Positions 14,101-22,906 of a stretch of 31,852 nucleotides of DNA are shown here, in pieces. The stretch is from Merdivivens faecigallinarum (GTDB lineage Bacteria > Bacteroidota > Bacteroidia > Bacteroidales > UBA932). The stretch's first letter is position 1. Every line of letters starts with the position of its first letter. Location of the stretch: positions 1-31,852 of the forward strand of contig JADILY010000080.1 in the NCBI GenBank assembly GCA_017695055.1. Direction: 5' to 3'. A program made the translations under genes and the position numbers. The notes beneath the pieces are model-generated. The model was given only the letters and a program-made list of their open reading frames with translations. It was not told the DNA's origin and ran no database searches.

Positions 14101-14703
14101 TTAAACCAGCCCGGCGAAGCCCATGAAAGCCATCGCAAGGATACCCGCGGTCAAAAGCGCTACAGGAATGCCCTTGAACGATTTTGGAACGGACGCAAGT
14201 TCGAGCTGCTCCCTGATTCCCGAGAAAATTATCATGGCGACACCGTATCCCAAAGCGCTTGCGAAAGCGTAGAATACGGATTCCCCGAGATTGAGCATGG
14301 CAGGTTCGCCTCCTCCGAAAGCGAATTCCTTTGTCACTACGACCAAAGCGATACCAAGCACCGTACAGTTCGTGGTAATCAACGGCAGGAAAATTCCAAG
14401 GGCAGAGTACAGCGAAGGGGAAATCTTCTTCAGTATGATTTCGACCATCTGCACAAGGGCGGCGATGACGAGTATGAAACTTATCGTCTGCAAGAACTCC
14501 AGGCCAAGTGGAACCAGCACGTATATCTGCAACAGGTAAGTGACAAGGGTCGCAAGAGTCATGACGAAACATACCGCGCCAGACATTCCCACAGCCGTGG
14601 AAACCTTATTGGATACGCCAAGGAAAGGACAGACCCCGAGGAACTGTGCAAGCAGGATATTGTTTACAAAAACCGCGGAAATTATTATTATCAGAAATTC
14701 CAT
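14101..14703 (-). CDS. rnfA: Rnf complex subunit RnfA
   Basis: Integral membrane subunit (200 residues) of the ion-translocating ferredoxin:NAD+ oxidoreductase. It opens MEFLIIIISAVFVNNILLAQ and continues FLGVCPFLGVSN, the strongly conserved RnfA/NqrE entry with its Cys in the membrane. Six hydrophobic segments follow, including a second half with PLITTNCTVLGIALV whose Cys mirrors the first; paired Cys in RnfA and RnfE bind an intramembrane iron-sulfur cluster in known structures. Last gene of the cluster, 11 nt after rnfE. Length is typical. Confidence 0.97.
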   Translation of the reverse strand: MEFLIIIISAVFVNNILLAQFLGVCPFLGVSNKVSTAVGMSGAVCFVMTLATLVTYLLQIYVLVPLGLEFLQTISFILVIAALVQMVEIILKKISPSLYSALGIFLPLITTNCTVLGIALVVVTKEFAFGGGEPAMLNLGESVFYAFASALGYGVAMIIFSGIREQLELASVPKSFKGIPVALLTAGILAMAFMGFAGLV

Positions 14704-14714
14704 AACCAGTTCTC

Positions 14715-15305
14715 CTACAATTTAATCTTGGCCGTAAGCCTTCTGAAAACGACTATAAGGTAACCGAGCACGATGAACGCTCCCGGAGCAAGTATGAAAG
14801 CAAGCATGCCGTCGCCCGAAATGAATTTCATTCCGAAAACGGAACCGCTTCCGAGTATTTCCCTGACGAGCCCGAGGATGGTAAGGGCGAAAGTGAAACC
14901 GAGTCCGATGCCTATGCCGTCGCAGGCCGAATCAATCACCCCGTGTTTGTTTGCGTATGCCTCCGCCCTGCCGAGCACTATGCAGTTCACCACGATAAGA
15001 GGGATGAACAGTCCGAGGGTCTCGTACAGCGAAGGCAGGAAAGCCTGCATCAGAAGCTGGACAATCGTCACGAAAGTGGCAATCACCACTATATAACAAG
15101 GTATCCTGACTTTGTCGGGAATGAACCGCGCTATTGCCGAAATGGCCATATTGGAAAGAATCAGCACGCACATCGTGGCGAGCCCCATGCCCATTCCGTT
15201 TATTGCCGAAGTCGTGGTACCGAGAGTAGGGCACATTCCGAGCAGAAGCACGAAAGTAGGGTTCTCCTTTATAAGCCCGTTGAGTATTACCTTCATTTTT
15301 CCCAT
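14715..15305 (-). CDS. rnfE: Rnf complex subunit RnfE
   Basis: Membrane subunit of 196 residues, related to RnfA and inserted in opposite orientation in the complex. Conserved segments: KENPTFVLLLGMCPTLGTTT near the start and PLIVVNCIVLGRAEAYANK in the middle, each with the conserved Cys. Six hydrophobic stretches. The ATG at 15305 lies 2 nt after the rnfG stop; a second ATG three codons on (15296) is possible. Order G-E-A is the usual one in Bacteroidetes and other anaerobes. Confidence 0.97.
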   Translation of the reverse strand: MGKMKVILNGLIKENPTFVLLLGMCPTLGTTTSAINGMGMGLATMCVLILSNMAISAIARFIPDKVRIPCYIVVIATFVTIVQLLMQAFLPSLYETLGLFIPLIVVNCIVLGRAEAYANKHGVIDSACDGIGIGLGFTFALTILGLVREILGSGSVFGMKFISGDGMLAFILAPGAFIVLGYLIVVFRRLTAKIKL

Positions 15306-15307
15306 GA

Positions 15308-15880
15308 CTACATCTCCTTTATCTTGTTAAACACCTTCCAGGCCGTTTCCACGGCAGCCGTGTAGGCCCTCGAAGTTATCGTCGAAGCAGTGATTGCATC
15401 GATATCGCCTCCGTCCTTCTTTACCTTAAGCACTACGGAGGAAGGGTCCAGCCCGCGGAATTGCTCTACGAAGGCATTGCCCTCTTCCGAAATCTTGGCT
15501 CCGAGCCCGGGGGTTTCAGCATGCGAAACCGGGACGGTATTGAAAATCATCCCATCGGCCGTAATGCCTACCATGATTACTACGGAACCGCTGAAACCGG
15601 TTGCCGAAGTATTGATGGCATAACCTACTGTCTCGCCGGAAAGCGAAGCCGGATATACCGTATAGTTCTTGCCGTCGAGTTCCACTTCGAACATTTCCTG
15701 CGAAGGGACATTGTCGAATTCCGGCACTACGCGGGCGATGGCCTCGTTCTGCTTATTCACATCGGCCTGGGCTATGGCATCCTTCGTAATGGCGTATGCA
15801 CCTCCGAGCAGCGCCGAGCACACCAGGCAAATGACAGTCAAGCTGACAAACATATTTTTAACTGTGGATTCCAAAGCCAT
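15308..15880 (-). CDS. rnfG: Rnf complex subunit RnfG (flavoprotein)
   Basis: Periplasm-facing subunit of 190 residues with one N-terminal membrane anchor (about 9-31) and an FMN-binding domain. Conserved HAETPGLGAK (about 120-129) is present. The covalent flavin site reads DAITASTITS (161-170), so T167 is the expected FMN-threonine; the usual core is SGAT, and here it is TAST. Flavin attachment requires ApbE, which is not encoded in this window. It starts 4 nt after rnfD and ends 2 nt before rnfE. Confidence 0.96.
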   Translation of the reverse strand: MALESTVKNMFVSLTVICLVCSALLGGAYAITKDAIAQADVNKQNEAIARVVPEFDNVPSQEMFEVELDGKNYTVYPASLSGETVGYAINTSATGFSGSVVIMVGITADGMIFNTVPVSHAETPGLGAKISEEGNAFVEQFRGLDPSSVVLKVKKDGGDIDAITASTITSRAYTAAVETAWKVFNKIKEM

Positions 15881-15884
15881 TTTG

Positions 15885-16880
15885 CTACCTCCCGAATTTT
15901 CTTGGTTTTACATATTTGTTCAACAAAGGAACTACCGAATTCATTATGAGTATCGCGAATGAAATTCCTTCCGGATATGAACCGAAATATCTGATAATTA
16001 CAGTGATGAGACCTATTCCCACGCCATAAATAACCATTGCGGTCTTGCCCATCGGGGACGTCGCATAATCCGTTGCCATGAAAAACGAGCCCAGGAGCAC
16101 ACCGCCGGTAAGGATATTGAAAACAGGGTCGGTATAATGCTGAGGGTCTATCAGCCAGAAAATCCCGCTGAAAATGAAAATCGTACAGATGATGGCGAGC
16201 GGTATGTGCGGCTTTACGACCTTGCGCGCGAGCAGGTATATGAAGCCTATGATGAGGGCCACGGCCGATACCTCGCCTACGGAACCACCTATCCTCGCAA
16301 ACAGCATCTCGGAATAAGTAAAACCGTTTGCGGCGAAAATCTCGTCCATTGTCATCCCGCCAGCAAGCCCTTCCTTGACTATGGCCAAAGGAGTGGCCCC
16401 TGAAACCGCATCCACTCCTGCCCCGGAAGCGCGGAGCCAGAAATCCGGAAGGGACCAGTCGGTCATCAGCGTAGGGAAGGATATCAGAAGGAAAACGCGG
16501 CCCGCTATGGCCGGATTGAAAATATTCTGACCGAGGCCTCCGAAAGACATCTTGACGACACCTATCGAAAATACCGCGCCAACGGCTATGAGCCACCATG
16601 GGGAGTTCGGCGGAAGGTTCAACGCCAACAGTACGCCGGTCACGGCAGCCGACAAATCAGAAACCGTACTTTTGCGTTTCATCAGAAACTTCGTGATAAG
16701 CCACTCGGTCAAAACGCAGGCAAGCACTCCCACAAGTGCAAGCATTATTACAGACATTCCGAAAAACCACACGGAAACCAGGAATGCGGGAGCCATCGCT
16801 ATGAGCACGTCCCTCATAATCTTCCGTGTCGAGTCCGCCGAATGTATGTGCGGTGATGGTGAAACTATTAACTTTTTCAT
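15885..16880 (-). CDS. rnfD: Rnf complex subunit RnfD (flavoprotein)
   Basis: Membrane subunit of 331 residues carrying a covalent FMN. The N-terminus has SPSPHIHSADSTRKIMRDV, the typical RnfD entry. SFGGLGQNIFNPAIAGRVF (112-130) is a family signature, and VDAVSGATPLA contains T163 as the flavin-bearing residue. About ten hydrophobic segments. The C-terminal part (GVLLGSFFMATDYATSPM) contributes to the ion-conducting core in related Nqr/Rnf structures. It follows rnfC by 22 nt and precedes rnfG by 4 nt. Confidence 0.97.
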   Translation of the reverse strand: MKKLIVSPSPHIHSADSTRKIMRDVLIAMAPAFLVSVWFFGMSVIMLALVGVLACVLTEWLITKFLMKRKSTVSDLSAAVTGVLLALNLPPNSPWWLIAVGAVFSIGVVKMSFGGLGQNIFNPAIAGRVFLLISFPTLMTDWSLPDFWLRASGAGVDAVSGATPLAIVKEGLAGGMTMDEIFAANGFTYSEMLFARIGGSVGEVSAVALIIGFIYLLARKVVKPHIPLAIICTIFIFSGIFWLIDPQHYTDPVFNILTGGVLLGSFFMATDYATSPMGKTAMVIYGVGIGLITVIIRYFGSYPEGISFAILIMNSVVPLLNKYVKPRKFGR

Positions 16881-16902
16881 TTAAATACTTTTTCTTAACG
16901 GT

Positions 16903-18246
16903 TTATTTGGCCGCGGCCGCACGGCTCTTCATTATGCCGAGCACTTCGCGTTTATATACTCTTATGGTATCCAGAAGCGGGATATGGGCAGGACAGCTGT
17001 AAAGGCAGCATCCGCATTCGATGCAGTCGTAAACCGCATTCTGCTCCAGCTCGTCCAGCTTCCTTGCACGGGCGAGCCTGTTGAGAAGATAAGGCTCCAG
17101 ACCCATCGGACAGGCATCAACGCATTTGCCGCAACGTATGCAGTTGCCTTCCTCCTTCCTCATTGTCTGCTCTGCCGTCAGACAAAGCAGGGAAGAAGTG
17201 CTCTTTACCGTCGTAGCTTCGATATTTGAAACGGCCCACCCCATCATAGGGCCTCCGCTTATGATTTTTACCGCATTCTCGGGAATCCCGCCGGACTGCT
17301 CAAGGATGAAAGACAACGGGGTTCCGACCCTCACGCGGAGGTTCCTCTGTCTCGGGCAGCATTCTCCGGTAACAGTCAGCACATTGTCTATCAACGGCTT
17401 GTTTTTCTGCACGGCCTCATATACGGCAAGGGAAGTACCCACATTCTGCACTACGGCTCCGGCATCTATCGGAAGCGCCATGGAAGGCACCTGACGGCCC
17501 GTAACCGCATTGATGAGCTGCTTCTCCCCGCCCTGCGGATAACGCTTTTTCAATGCCATGACCTCGATTCCCTCATGGGAACGGACGATTTTTCCGAGAT
17601 TTTCAATTGCCTCCGGCTTGTTTTCTTCAATGCCTATCACTACGCGCGGGACACCGAGAACAAGCTTCATTATCTCAGCACCTATAACTATCTCCTCCCC
17701 GCGTTCGAGCATTATCCTGTAATCCGAAGTAAGGTACGGTTCGCATTCGGCCCCGTTGAGAATCAGTATGTCGGCTTTCTTTCCCGGAGGAGGGGAAAGC
17801 TTGACATGGGTCGGGAACGTAGCGCCTCCGAGTCCCACGACACCGCATTTCCTGATGCGTTCAAGTATCTGTTCCCTGTCAAGGGTTATCTCCCTAACGA
17901 TATCGCCGGTCCTGTCGATGTCCTCCATCCATTCGTCCCCCTCGACTTCTATATCGACATGTACCACCATGTTTCCGAGCAGGTTGGCTTTCGGAGCCAC
18001 CGCCTTTACGGTACCGGAAACGGGAGAATGCACATACGCCGAAATGAAACCGGACGGTTCACCTATGACCTGCCCTACCTTCACCTTGTCACCGACAGCT
18101 ACTGCCGGAGTGGCCGGAGCACCGAGATGCTGCGCCATGGAAACGCTGAAAAGCGGTGCGAGAGGCAAGTCTTCAATCGCGCAATCCCGGGCTATCTTAT
18201 GGTCATCGGGATGGACACCGCCTATTGAAAATGTTCTCTTTCTCAT
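16903..18246 (-). CDS. rnfC: Rnf complex subunit RnfC (NADH-binding)
   Basis: Cytoplasmic peripheral subunit of 447 residues that binds NAD(H) and FMN. The N-terminus reads TFSIGGVHPDDHK, followed by a barrel-like domain. The nucleotide/flavin region contains GVVGLGGATFPTHVKLSPPP and LILNGAECEPYLTSDYR, which match the Nuo51-type fold. Near the C-terminus are two [4Fe-4S] motifs: CIRCGKCVDACPMG and CIECGCCLYSCPAHIPL. The length is near that of short RnfC forms without the long C-terminal Ala/Lys-rich extension of proteobacteria. It starts 6 nt after rnfB. Confidence 0.97.
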   Translation of the reverse strand: MRKRTFSIGGVHPDDHKIARDCAIEDLPLAPLFSVSMAQHLGAPATPAVAVGDKVKVGQVIGEPSGFISAYVHSPVSGTVKAVAPKANLLGNMVVHVDIEVEGDEWMEDIDRTGDIVREITLDREQILERIRKCGVVGLGGATFPTHVKLSPPPGKKADILILNGAECEPYLTSDYRIMLERGEEIVIGAEIMKLVLGVPRVVIGIEENKPEAIENLGKIVRSHEGIEVMALKKRYPQGGEKQLINAVTGRQVPSMALPIDAGAVVQNVGTSLAVYEAVQKNKPLIDNVLTVTGECCPRQRNLRVRVGTPLSFILEQSGGIPENAVKIISGGPMMGWAVSNIEATTVKSTSSLLCLTAEQTMRKEEGNCIRCGKCVDACPMGLEPYLLNRLARARKLDELEQNAVYDCIECGCCLYSCPAHIPLLDTIRVYKREVLGIMKSRAAAAK

Positions 18247-18252
18247 ATCGAA

Positions 18253-19161
18253 TCAATTTAAGGATTGGGCCGGCCTGTCTTCGTTTGCCGGAACCGCAAC
18301 CGCGGACGGTTGGCCGGCTTCAGGAGCGACAGGCGGTTTTACAGGAAAATTAACCGCATGTATGGCACCAGTCGGACATTCCGCAACGCATTTGCGGCAC
18401 AGTTTGCACTTGTTGAAATCTATGTAAGCCAGATTGTTCTCTACGGTAATGGCACCGAAAGGACAGGCTTTTGCGCATTTTCCGCAACCGATGCAGGCAA
18501 CCTTGCAGGCCTTCTTCGCCACTCCGCCCTTGTCCTGGTTGGCGCAGGCGACATAAACCCTGCGGCCCTCCTTAGGACCTTTGAGACGAAGCTCAAGTAT
18601 GTGCTTGGGACATTCGCGGACACAGGCGCCGCAGGCGGTACACAATTCCTGGTCCACCTCCGGAAGACCTGTTTCGGGATTCATTCTGATGGCCCCGAAC
18701 TGGCAGACCCTTTCGCAATCGCCGCCGCCGAGACAGCCGAAACGGCATGCCGTCTCCCCGGCATAAAGGGTGCTGATAACCTTGCACGAAACATAACCGT
18801 CATAAGAAGTGGTCTTTTCGCGGTTGCCGCAACTGCCGTTGCATCTGAGCACGGCAACCATCGGAGCCTGTTCGCCGGCCTCGAAACCAAGTACTCCGGC
18901 CACGGCCTTCATTACCTTGTTCCCGCCTACAGGACAGAAATGACCGTCCAGGCTCGAAGCCCCTACGCAGGCCTGCGCAAACGCATGGCAGCCGGCATGC
19001 CCGCAACCTCCGCAGTTCGCTCCCGGAAGAAGCGCCTCTACCTCATCCACGCGAGGGTCTTCCTCAACCTTGAACTTGGAAGCCACGAGATACAGGACCA
19101 AAGCCAAAACGGCTCCTAATACAGTCAAGACTGCTACAGTCCAAATGATTATTGTAAGCAT
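18253..19161 (-). CDS. rnfB: Rnf complex subunit RnfB (ferredoxin-type)
   Basis: Iron-sulfur subunit of 302 residues that takes electrons from ferredoxin. I used the ATG at 19161 (MLTIIIWTVAVLTVLGAVLA), which begins directly with the membrane anchor; a TTG nine codons upstream is open but less likely. After the anchor comes the CxxCxxxxC motif in LPGANCGGCGHAGC (C50, C53, C58) with a later Cys near 76. Further clusters include CTACGACVRECPKH, CIGCGKCAKACPFG and CKLCRKCVAECPTG, typical of multi-ferredoxin RnfB of anaerobes. The C-terminus ends in a Pro/Ala-rich tail after AIHAVNFPVKPP. It follows the rseC-like gene by 45 nt and precedes rnfC by 6 nt. Confidence 0.97.
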   Translation of the reverse strand: MLTIIIWTVAVLTVLGAVLALVLYLVASKFKVEEDPRVDEVEALLPGANCGGCGHAGCHAFAQACVGASSLDGHFCPVGGNKVMKAVAGVLGFEAGEQAPMVAVLRCNGSCGNREKTTSYDGYVSCKVISTLYAGETACRFGCLGGGDCERVCQFGAIRMNPETGLPEVDQELCTACGACVRECPKHILELRLKGPKEGRRVYVACANQDKGGVAKKACKVACIGCGKCAKACPFGAITVENNLAYIDFNKCKLCRKCVAECPTGAIHAVNFPVKPPVAPEAGQPSAVAVPANEDRPAQSLN

Positions 19162-19206
19162 AATAAAAATACAAATATTTCCTGTCAACCAATATGTCCG
19201 GCCCCG

Positions 19207-19629
19207 TCAGGAGGCTTTGCGCAAACTGAAACAGAACTGTCTGGCCAACTTGCCCCTCAACAAGTATATTACGAGATAATACAACCCCACTCCCACTATG
19301 GAAATGGCCCCTACATACAGTTCCTTCATCCCCGCCGAGGACAAAGATAATATTAATATCATTAAAATCGCCAACGGAATCACATACGAAATCCAGACAG
19401 CCTTCAGCCCCATCGAACTTTTAAGCTCGACAAAAACCTTTTCCCCTGGCTCGAAGAGTCCGAAAGGAGGCACAGGCACGGTTATCAGCCTGACAGATTC
19501 GTCAGAAACTCCGCAGGCGCCTTTAGCATGGCAGCCCGCACAGGCGGTCTTGCATACCATTTCGACGGTCACGCTGTCCTTATGCACCTCGCGCACGATT
19601 CCGTCATGAATTATTTTCCCTTTACCCAT
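19207..19629 (-). CDS. RseC/MucC-family protein
   Basis: Small membrane protein of 140 residues. The N-terminal cytoplasmic part has GIVREVHKDSVTV followed by four Cys in CKTACAGCHAKGAC, an iron-sulfur-like arrangement conserved in SoxR-reducing RseC proteins. Two membrane segments follow (about 76-95 and 102-122). Proteins of this family sit at the head of rnf clusters in Bacteroidetes, and in Escherichia coli the Rnf-related Rsx genes and rseC act together to reduce SoxR; the role here is inferred. It starts 5 nt after the DUF3108 gene. Confidence 0.92.
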   Translation of the reverse strand: MGKGKIIHDGIVREVHKDSVTVEMVCKTACAGCHAKGACGVSDESVRLITVPVPPFGLFEPGEKVFVELKSSMGLKAVWISYVIPLAILMILILSLSSAGMKELYVGAISIVGVGLYYLVIYLLRGKLARQFCFSLRKAS

Positions 19630-19634
19630 AACAA

Positions 19635-20588
19635 TCAGTCTATCTTGGAGTCCAACGGATGTTTCAGTCCGGAAAAACCGGTTATCCTCCCGGACACCGA
19701 ACCTACCTTTATAGGACTTTCGAAATATACCGGAACCTTGTTCTTGTCATCGGTGACCCAGATATACATGTCCGTATCCCCGTTGAACACCTCGCCGGCC
19801 ACCATCCTTGCGGCGAATTTGATGGTCCGGAATTTTCCCACGCCCCTTATTCTTATCGTTTCCCGACCCAAAATTATAAAATAAAGATTATAAATGCCAT
19901 CATCTATCGCGAACGATATCGGATATTTTACATTTTCTTCATAATTTGAAAAATCCAGGTTCCTCGCGAAATAAAACAGCGATACAAGATCGAAGGTGCA
20001 TTCGGTCCCCGGAAGTACCATGGAAGTATCCCCGAGCCTCGTCGTATAGACGTCCGCCTCTATTTGCTCCCCGGGGCGTATCCATCTATAATTGTTCCGC
20101 GCCTCGTATCCGCCCTCGTAAGTATCCCTCGATGAAGCGAGGGGCCTCATGTCGCTTTGCCGGAACCAGGACTCGAAACGCTCGCGCACCTTGAAAAACA
20201 TGTCGAAAAATCTGGAAGTGCGTCCTTCGGCAATACAATGGTACAAAGGGACACCGCTTCCTCCCTCGGCCTCTGCCACCGTAGCGGAAGCCTTGCCGAC
20301 TTCGGAATCCAAAATGCCCCAGACATACCTGACCGAAAATTCGAGCCTTTCCCCTTCGTCGAAGGCACAGTCCCCAGGGGATATCTCCCTTACGGGAAGA
20401 CACTCACGGGGAGGTTCCTGCAAAAGCTCCTCCAATGATTTCTGCCGTTCTTGCGGCAAAACATCCTGTGCATGTATGGAAAACATGGGGAAAAACAGGC
20501 AGCACGAACATGCGAGCGCAAAAAGGAACGCCCTGCATGCATTCTGACGGAATCCGACATCAGAAACCTGCTCCGGCAGGCATATCAT
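19635..20588 (-). CDS. DUF3108 secreted protein
   Basis: Periplasmic protein of 317 residues in the DUF3108 family, whose function is unknown. The ATG at 20588 lies inside the 3' end of dnaB (29-nt overlap), the only plausible start that keeps the signal peptide: a polar N-region to about residue 20, hydrophobic core FLFALACSCCLFFPMF and cleavage near SIHAQDV. The mature protein contains SPGDCAFDEGERLEFSVRYV, then a beta-rich body (TRLGDTSMVLPGTECTFDLV, YFARNLDF, INGVG-like RIRGVGKFRTIKFAARM) and IYVTDDKN-like IWVTDDKNKVPVYFESPIK near the end. That last stretch is the recognisable DUF3108 hallmark. It precedes rseC by 5 nt. Confidence 0.85.
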   Translation of the reverse strand: MICLPEQVSDVGFRQNACRAFLFALACSCCLFFPMFSIHAQDVLPQERQKSLEELLQEPPRECLPVREISPGDCAFDEGERLEFSVRYVWGILDSEVGKASATVAEAEGGSGVPLYHCIAEGRTSRFFDMFFKVRERFESWFRQSDMRPLASSRDTYEGGYEARNNYRWIRPGEQIEADVYTTRLGDTSMVLPGTECTFDLVSLFYFARNLDFSNYEENVKYPISFAIDDGIYNLYFIILGRETIRIRGVGKFRTIKFAARMVAGEVFNGDTDMYIWVTDDKNKVPVYFESPIKVGSVSGRITGFSGLKHPLDSKID

Positions 20589-22065
20589 CGTATGACTGTC
20601 TGTCCTCATTCATTCTGGAATTTGTACGGGAAACCGTGTAACTGCTTCCGCCGAGAAGGGCGCTTTGCGAAATATCGTCCACGAAACGGAGCTCCGAAGA
20701 CCTGAAACGCATCGGGATGTCGCAGGTCTCTCCGTTACGGTGCTTTGCTATGATAATGTCGGTACGTCCTTCATCATTAGGGTCTTCAGGTGTGATTCCA
20801 TAGTCGTAACGGTGGACGAACATAACGATATCGGCATCCTGCTCTATGGAACCGGATTCGCGCAAGTCGCTCAGCTGCGGACGGCTGTTGGCGCCAGGAC
20901 GGGTAACCACGCTACGGTTCAGCTGGGAGAGTGCTATTATAGGGATATTCAGCTCCTTGGCCGTAGCCTTCAGGGACCTCGAAATCGCGGCCACCTCCTG
21001 CTCCCTCATCCCGCGCAATTCGGCCGGGCCGTTCATAAGTTGCAGATAATCTATGATTATCATCCTGACTCCATGCTTCTGCACCAGCCTCCGCGCCTTG
21101 GTCCTGAACTCACCTATCGGCAGCGAAGACGTATCGTCGATATACAGCGGAGCCTTGGCAAGCCCCTTTATCCTTTCATTCAGCTGCACCCATTCATAAT
21201 CCTCCAACGGTGAGCCTCCCTTTATCTTATCGGCGGAAAGCCCCGTTTCAGAAATCATCAGCCTCTTGACAAGCTGTATGGAAGGCATTTCCAACGAGAA
21301 AAACGCTACCGGGATATTGTAATCTACAGTCATGTTCCTCGCGATGTTGAGCACGAATGCCGTCTTACCCATCGAAGGGCGGGCCGCCACTATGATGAGG
21401 TCGGAAGGCTGCCAGCCGAGGGTCTTCCGGTCGAGCCCCTCCATTCCTGACGGAAGCCCGCTGAGGCCGTCGCCCCTTTCCTGGCTCTTTTCTATGTCCT
21501 CTATCGCATCGTTGATGATGGACTGTATGGTCCTCGTGTCCCTCTTGATATTGCTTTCGACTATGGAAAATATGGATTGCTGGGCGCCGTCGAGCAAATC
21601 GTCCACGTTCACGCTGTCGTCGAAGGCGTCCTTCAGAATCTTGTACGAACTCGTTATCAGGGACCTCTGGATATATTTCTGCCTCAGGATACGGCAATGC
21701 TGCTCTATATGGGCCGCCGCCCCTATCTTCAGACTGAGCTGTGTAAGGAAATAGACACCTCCGGCAGACTCAAGGGTGCCGGATTTCTGCATCTGCTGGG
21801 ATACGGTATAGATATCTATCGGGGAATGCTCCGCCGCAAGGGAACTGATGGCCTCGAACACCTTTCTGTCGGACTCCTTGTAAAAACATTCGGAATCCAA
21901 ATCGTCCAGCACTCCGGAAACCACTTCAGGCTCGACAAGCAAGGCGCCCAGCACAGCCTCCTCGACATCTATCGCCTGCGGAGGCTTTACCCCCATCTCA
22001 AGGCTTATGCCGTCCAGATTGACCGTGCCGCGCTTGTTGTTGTCGTTTTTACGCCTGACAGCCAT
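20560..22065 (-). CDS. dnaB: Replicative DNA helicase DnaB
   Basis: Hexameric helicase that unwinds DNA at replication forks, 501 residues. The ATG at 22065 was preferred over a TTG five codons upstream. N-terminal helical domain (about 30-140, with PPQAIDVEEAVLGALLVEPE), linker, then RecA-like core from about residue 200: Walker A in ARPSMGKTAF (about 228-237), Walker B in RMIIIDYLQLM, and SQLNRSVVTRPG then PQLSDLRESGSIEQDADIV. Length is slightly longer than the E. coli protein (471). The extra C-terminal tail after SSELRFVDD is Ser/Arg-rich, not conserved and overlaps the next gene's start. It follows the zinc-ribbon gene by 15 nt. Confidence 0.97.
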   Translation of the reverse strand: MAVRRKNDNNKRGTVNLDGISLEMGVKPPQAIDVEEAVLGALLVEPEVVSGVLDDLDSECFYKESDRKVFEAISSLAAEHSPIDIYTVSQQMQKSGTLESAGGVYFLTQLSLKIGAAAHIEQHCRILRQKYIQRSLITSSYKILKDAFDDSVNVDDLLDGAQQSIFSIVESNIKRDTRTIQSIINDAIEDIEKSQERGDGLSGLPSGMEGLDRKTLGWQPSDLIIVAARPSMGKTAFVLNIARNMTVDYNIPVAFFSLEMPSIQLVKRLMISETGLSADKIKGGSPLEDYEWVQLNERIKGLAKAPLYIDDTSSLPIGEFRTKARRLVQKHGVRMIIIDYLQLMNGPAELRGMREQEVAAISRSLKATAKELNIPIIALSQLNRSVVTRPGANSRPQLSDLRESGSIEQDADIVMFVHRYDYGITPEDPNDEGRTDIIIAKHRNGETCDIPMRFRSSELRFVDDISQSALLGGSSYTVSRTNSRMNEDRQSYDDMPAGAGF

Positions 22066-22080
22066 TTTCCCTGATTGCAA

Positions 22081-22902
22081 CTATTCTATTTCCTCATCGA
22101 AGCTCGGGCTCACTATGATACGTCCGCAATATTCGCAGACAATCAGCTTTTTGTTGGAATTGATATCCAACTGTCTTTGAGGAGGTATCTTGTTGAAGCA
22201 ACCGCCGCATGCATCCCTTTGGATGGTAACAACGGCCAGGTGGTTGCGCGCATTGGAACGCACCTTGTCATATGCGGAAAGTGTCCTCTTGTCTATCTTG
22301 GCAGCCAGCGCCTCGCGTTTTTCGCGGAGGACGGCTTCCTCCTTGGTAGTCTCCTCGACTATGCTTTCAAGCTCGGCCTTCTTGCATTTCAGGTCCTCCT
22401 GCCTGCCGGCAAGGAGTTTTTTCGTCTCTTCTATTTCGTTCTTTACGCCTGTTATCTGGGCGGTAAGCATGGAAATCTTCTTTTCCTGCGCCTGACGTTC
22501 GAGATCCTGGTATTCTATCTGCTTGTTAAGCGATTCGTACTCACGGTTATTGGTAAAATTGTCGAGCTGGCCTTTGTATTTTTCCATAAGGGCCTGGGCC
22601 TCTACGATGAGGTGCTTGTGCTCGGAAATCTCCTGCTTGGCCGCATCGACTTCGGCATTGAAACGTGAAATCCTCGTCTTCAGGCCTTCTATCTCGCTTT
22701 CCAGCTGCTCCACTTCAAGAGGCAGCTCCCCGCGCAGAAGTATTATACGGTCTATTTTGGAATCCGTCTTCTGAAGTGCATAAAGGGTACGGAGCTTTTC
22801 CTCCATGCTTATGTCCGAATCGGCCATGTTCGCCTGCACCGAAACGAAAGTCTCCCTGTCGCTTATCGGGGGAATTATTTTTTTTGTCTTCTTAACAACC
22901 AT
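22081..22902 (-). CDS. COG1579-like coiled-coil protein with C4 zinc ribbon
   Basis: Soluble protein of 273 residues. The ATG at 22902 gives MVVKKTKKIIPPISDRETF; an upstream open extension reaches into the Nif3 gene but lacks sense. A central long coiled coil (about 40-215, LEVEQLESEIEGLKTRISRF and so on) is followed by a zinc ribbon: CGGC then CEYC about 25 residues on, near residues 238-266. Proteins of this type are widely conserved in Bacteroidetes and may bind nucleic acid or chaperone partners, but their function is not known. It lies between a Nif3-like gene (4 nt gap) and dnaB (15 nt gap). A likely internal promoter within the Nif3 gene may let it and dnaB be expressed independently. 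Confidence 0.88.
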   Translation of the reverse strand: MVVKKTKKIIPPISDRETFVSVQANMADSDISMEEKLRTLYALQKTDSKIDRIILLRGELPLEVEQLESEIEGLKTRISRFNAEVDAAKQEISEHKHLIVEAQALMEKYKGQLDNFTNNREYESLNKQIEYQDLERQAQEKKISMLTAQITGVKNEIEETKKLLAGRQEDLKCKKAELESIVEETTKEEAVLREKREALAAKIDKRTLSAYDKVRSNARNHLAVVTIQRDACGGCFNKIPPQRQLDINSNKKLIVCEYCGRIIVSPSFDEEIE

Positions 22903-22906
22903 AACG

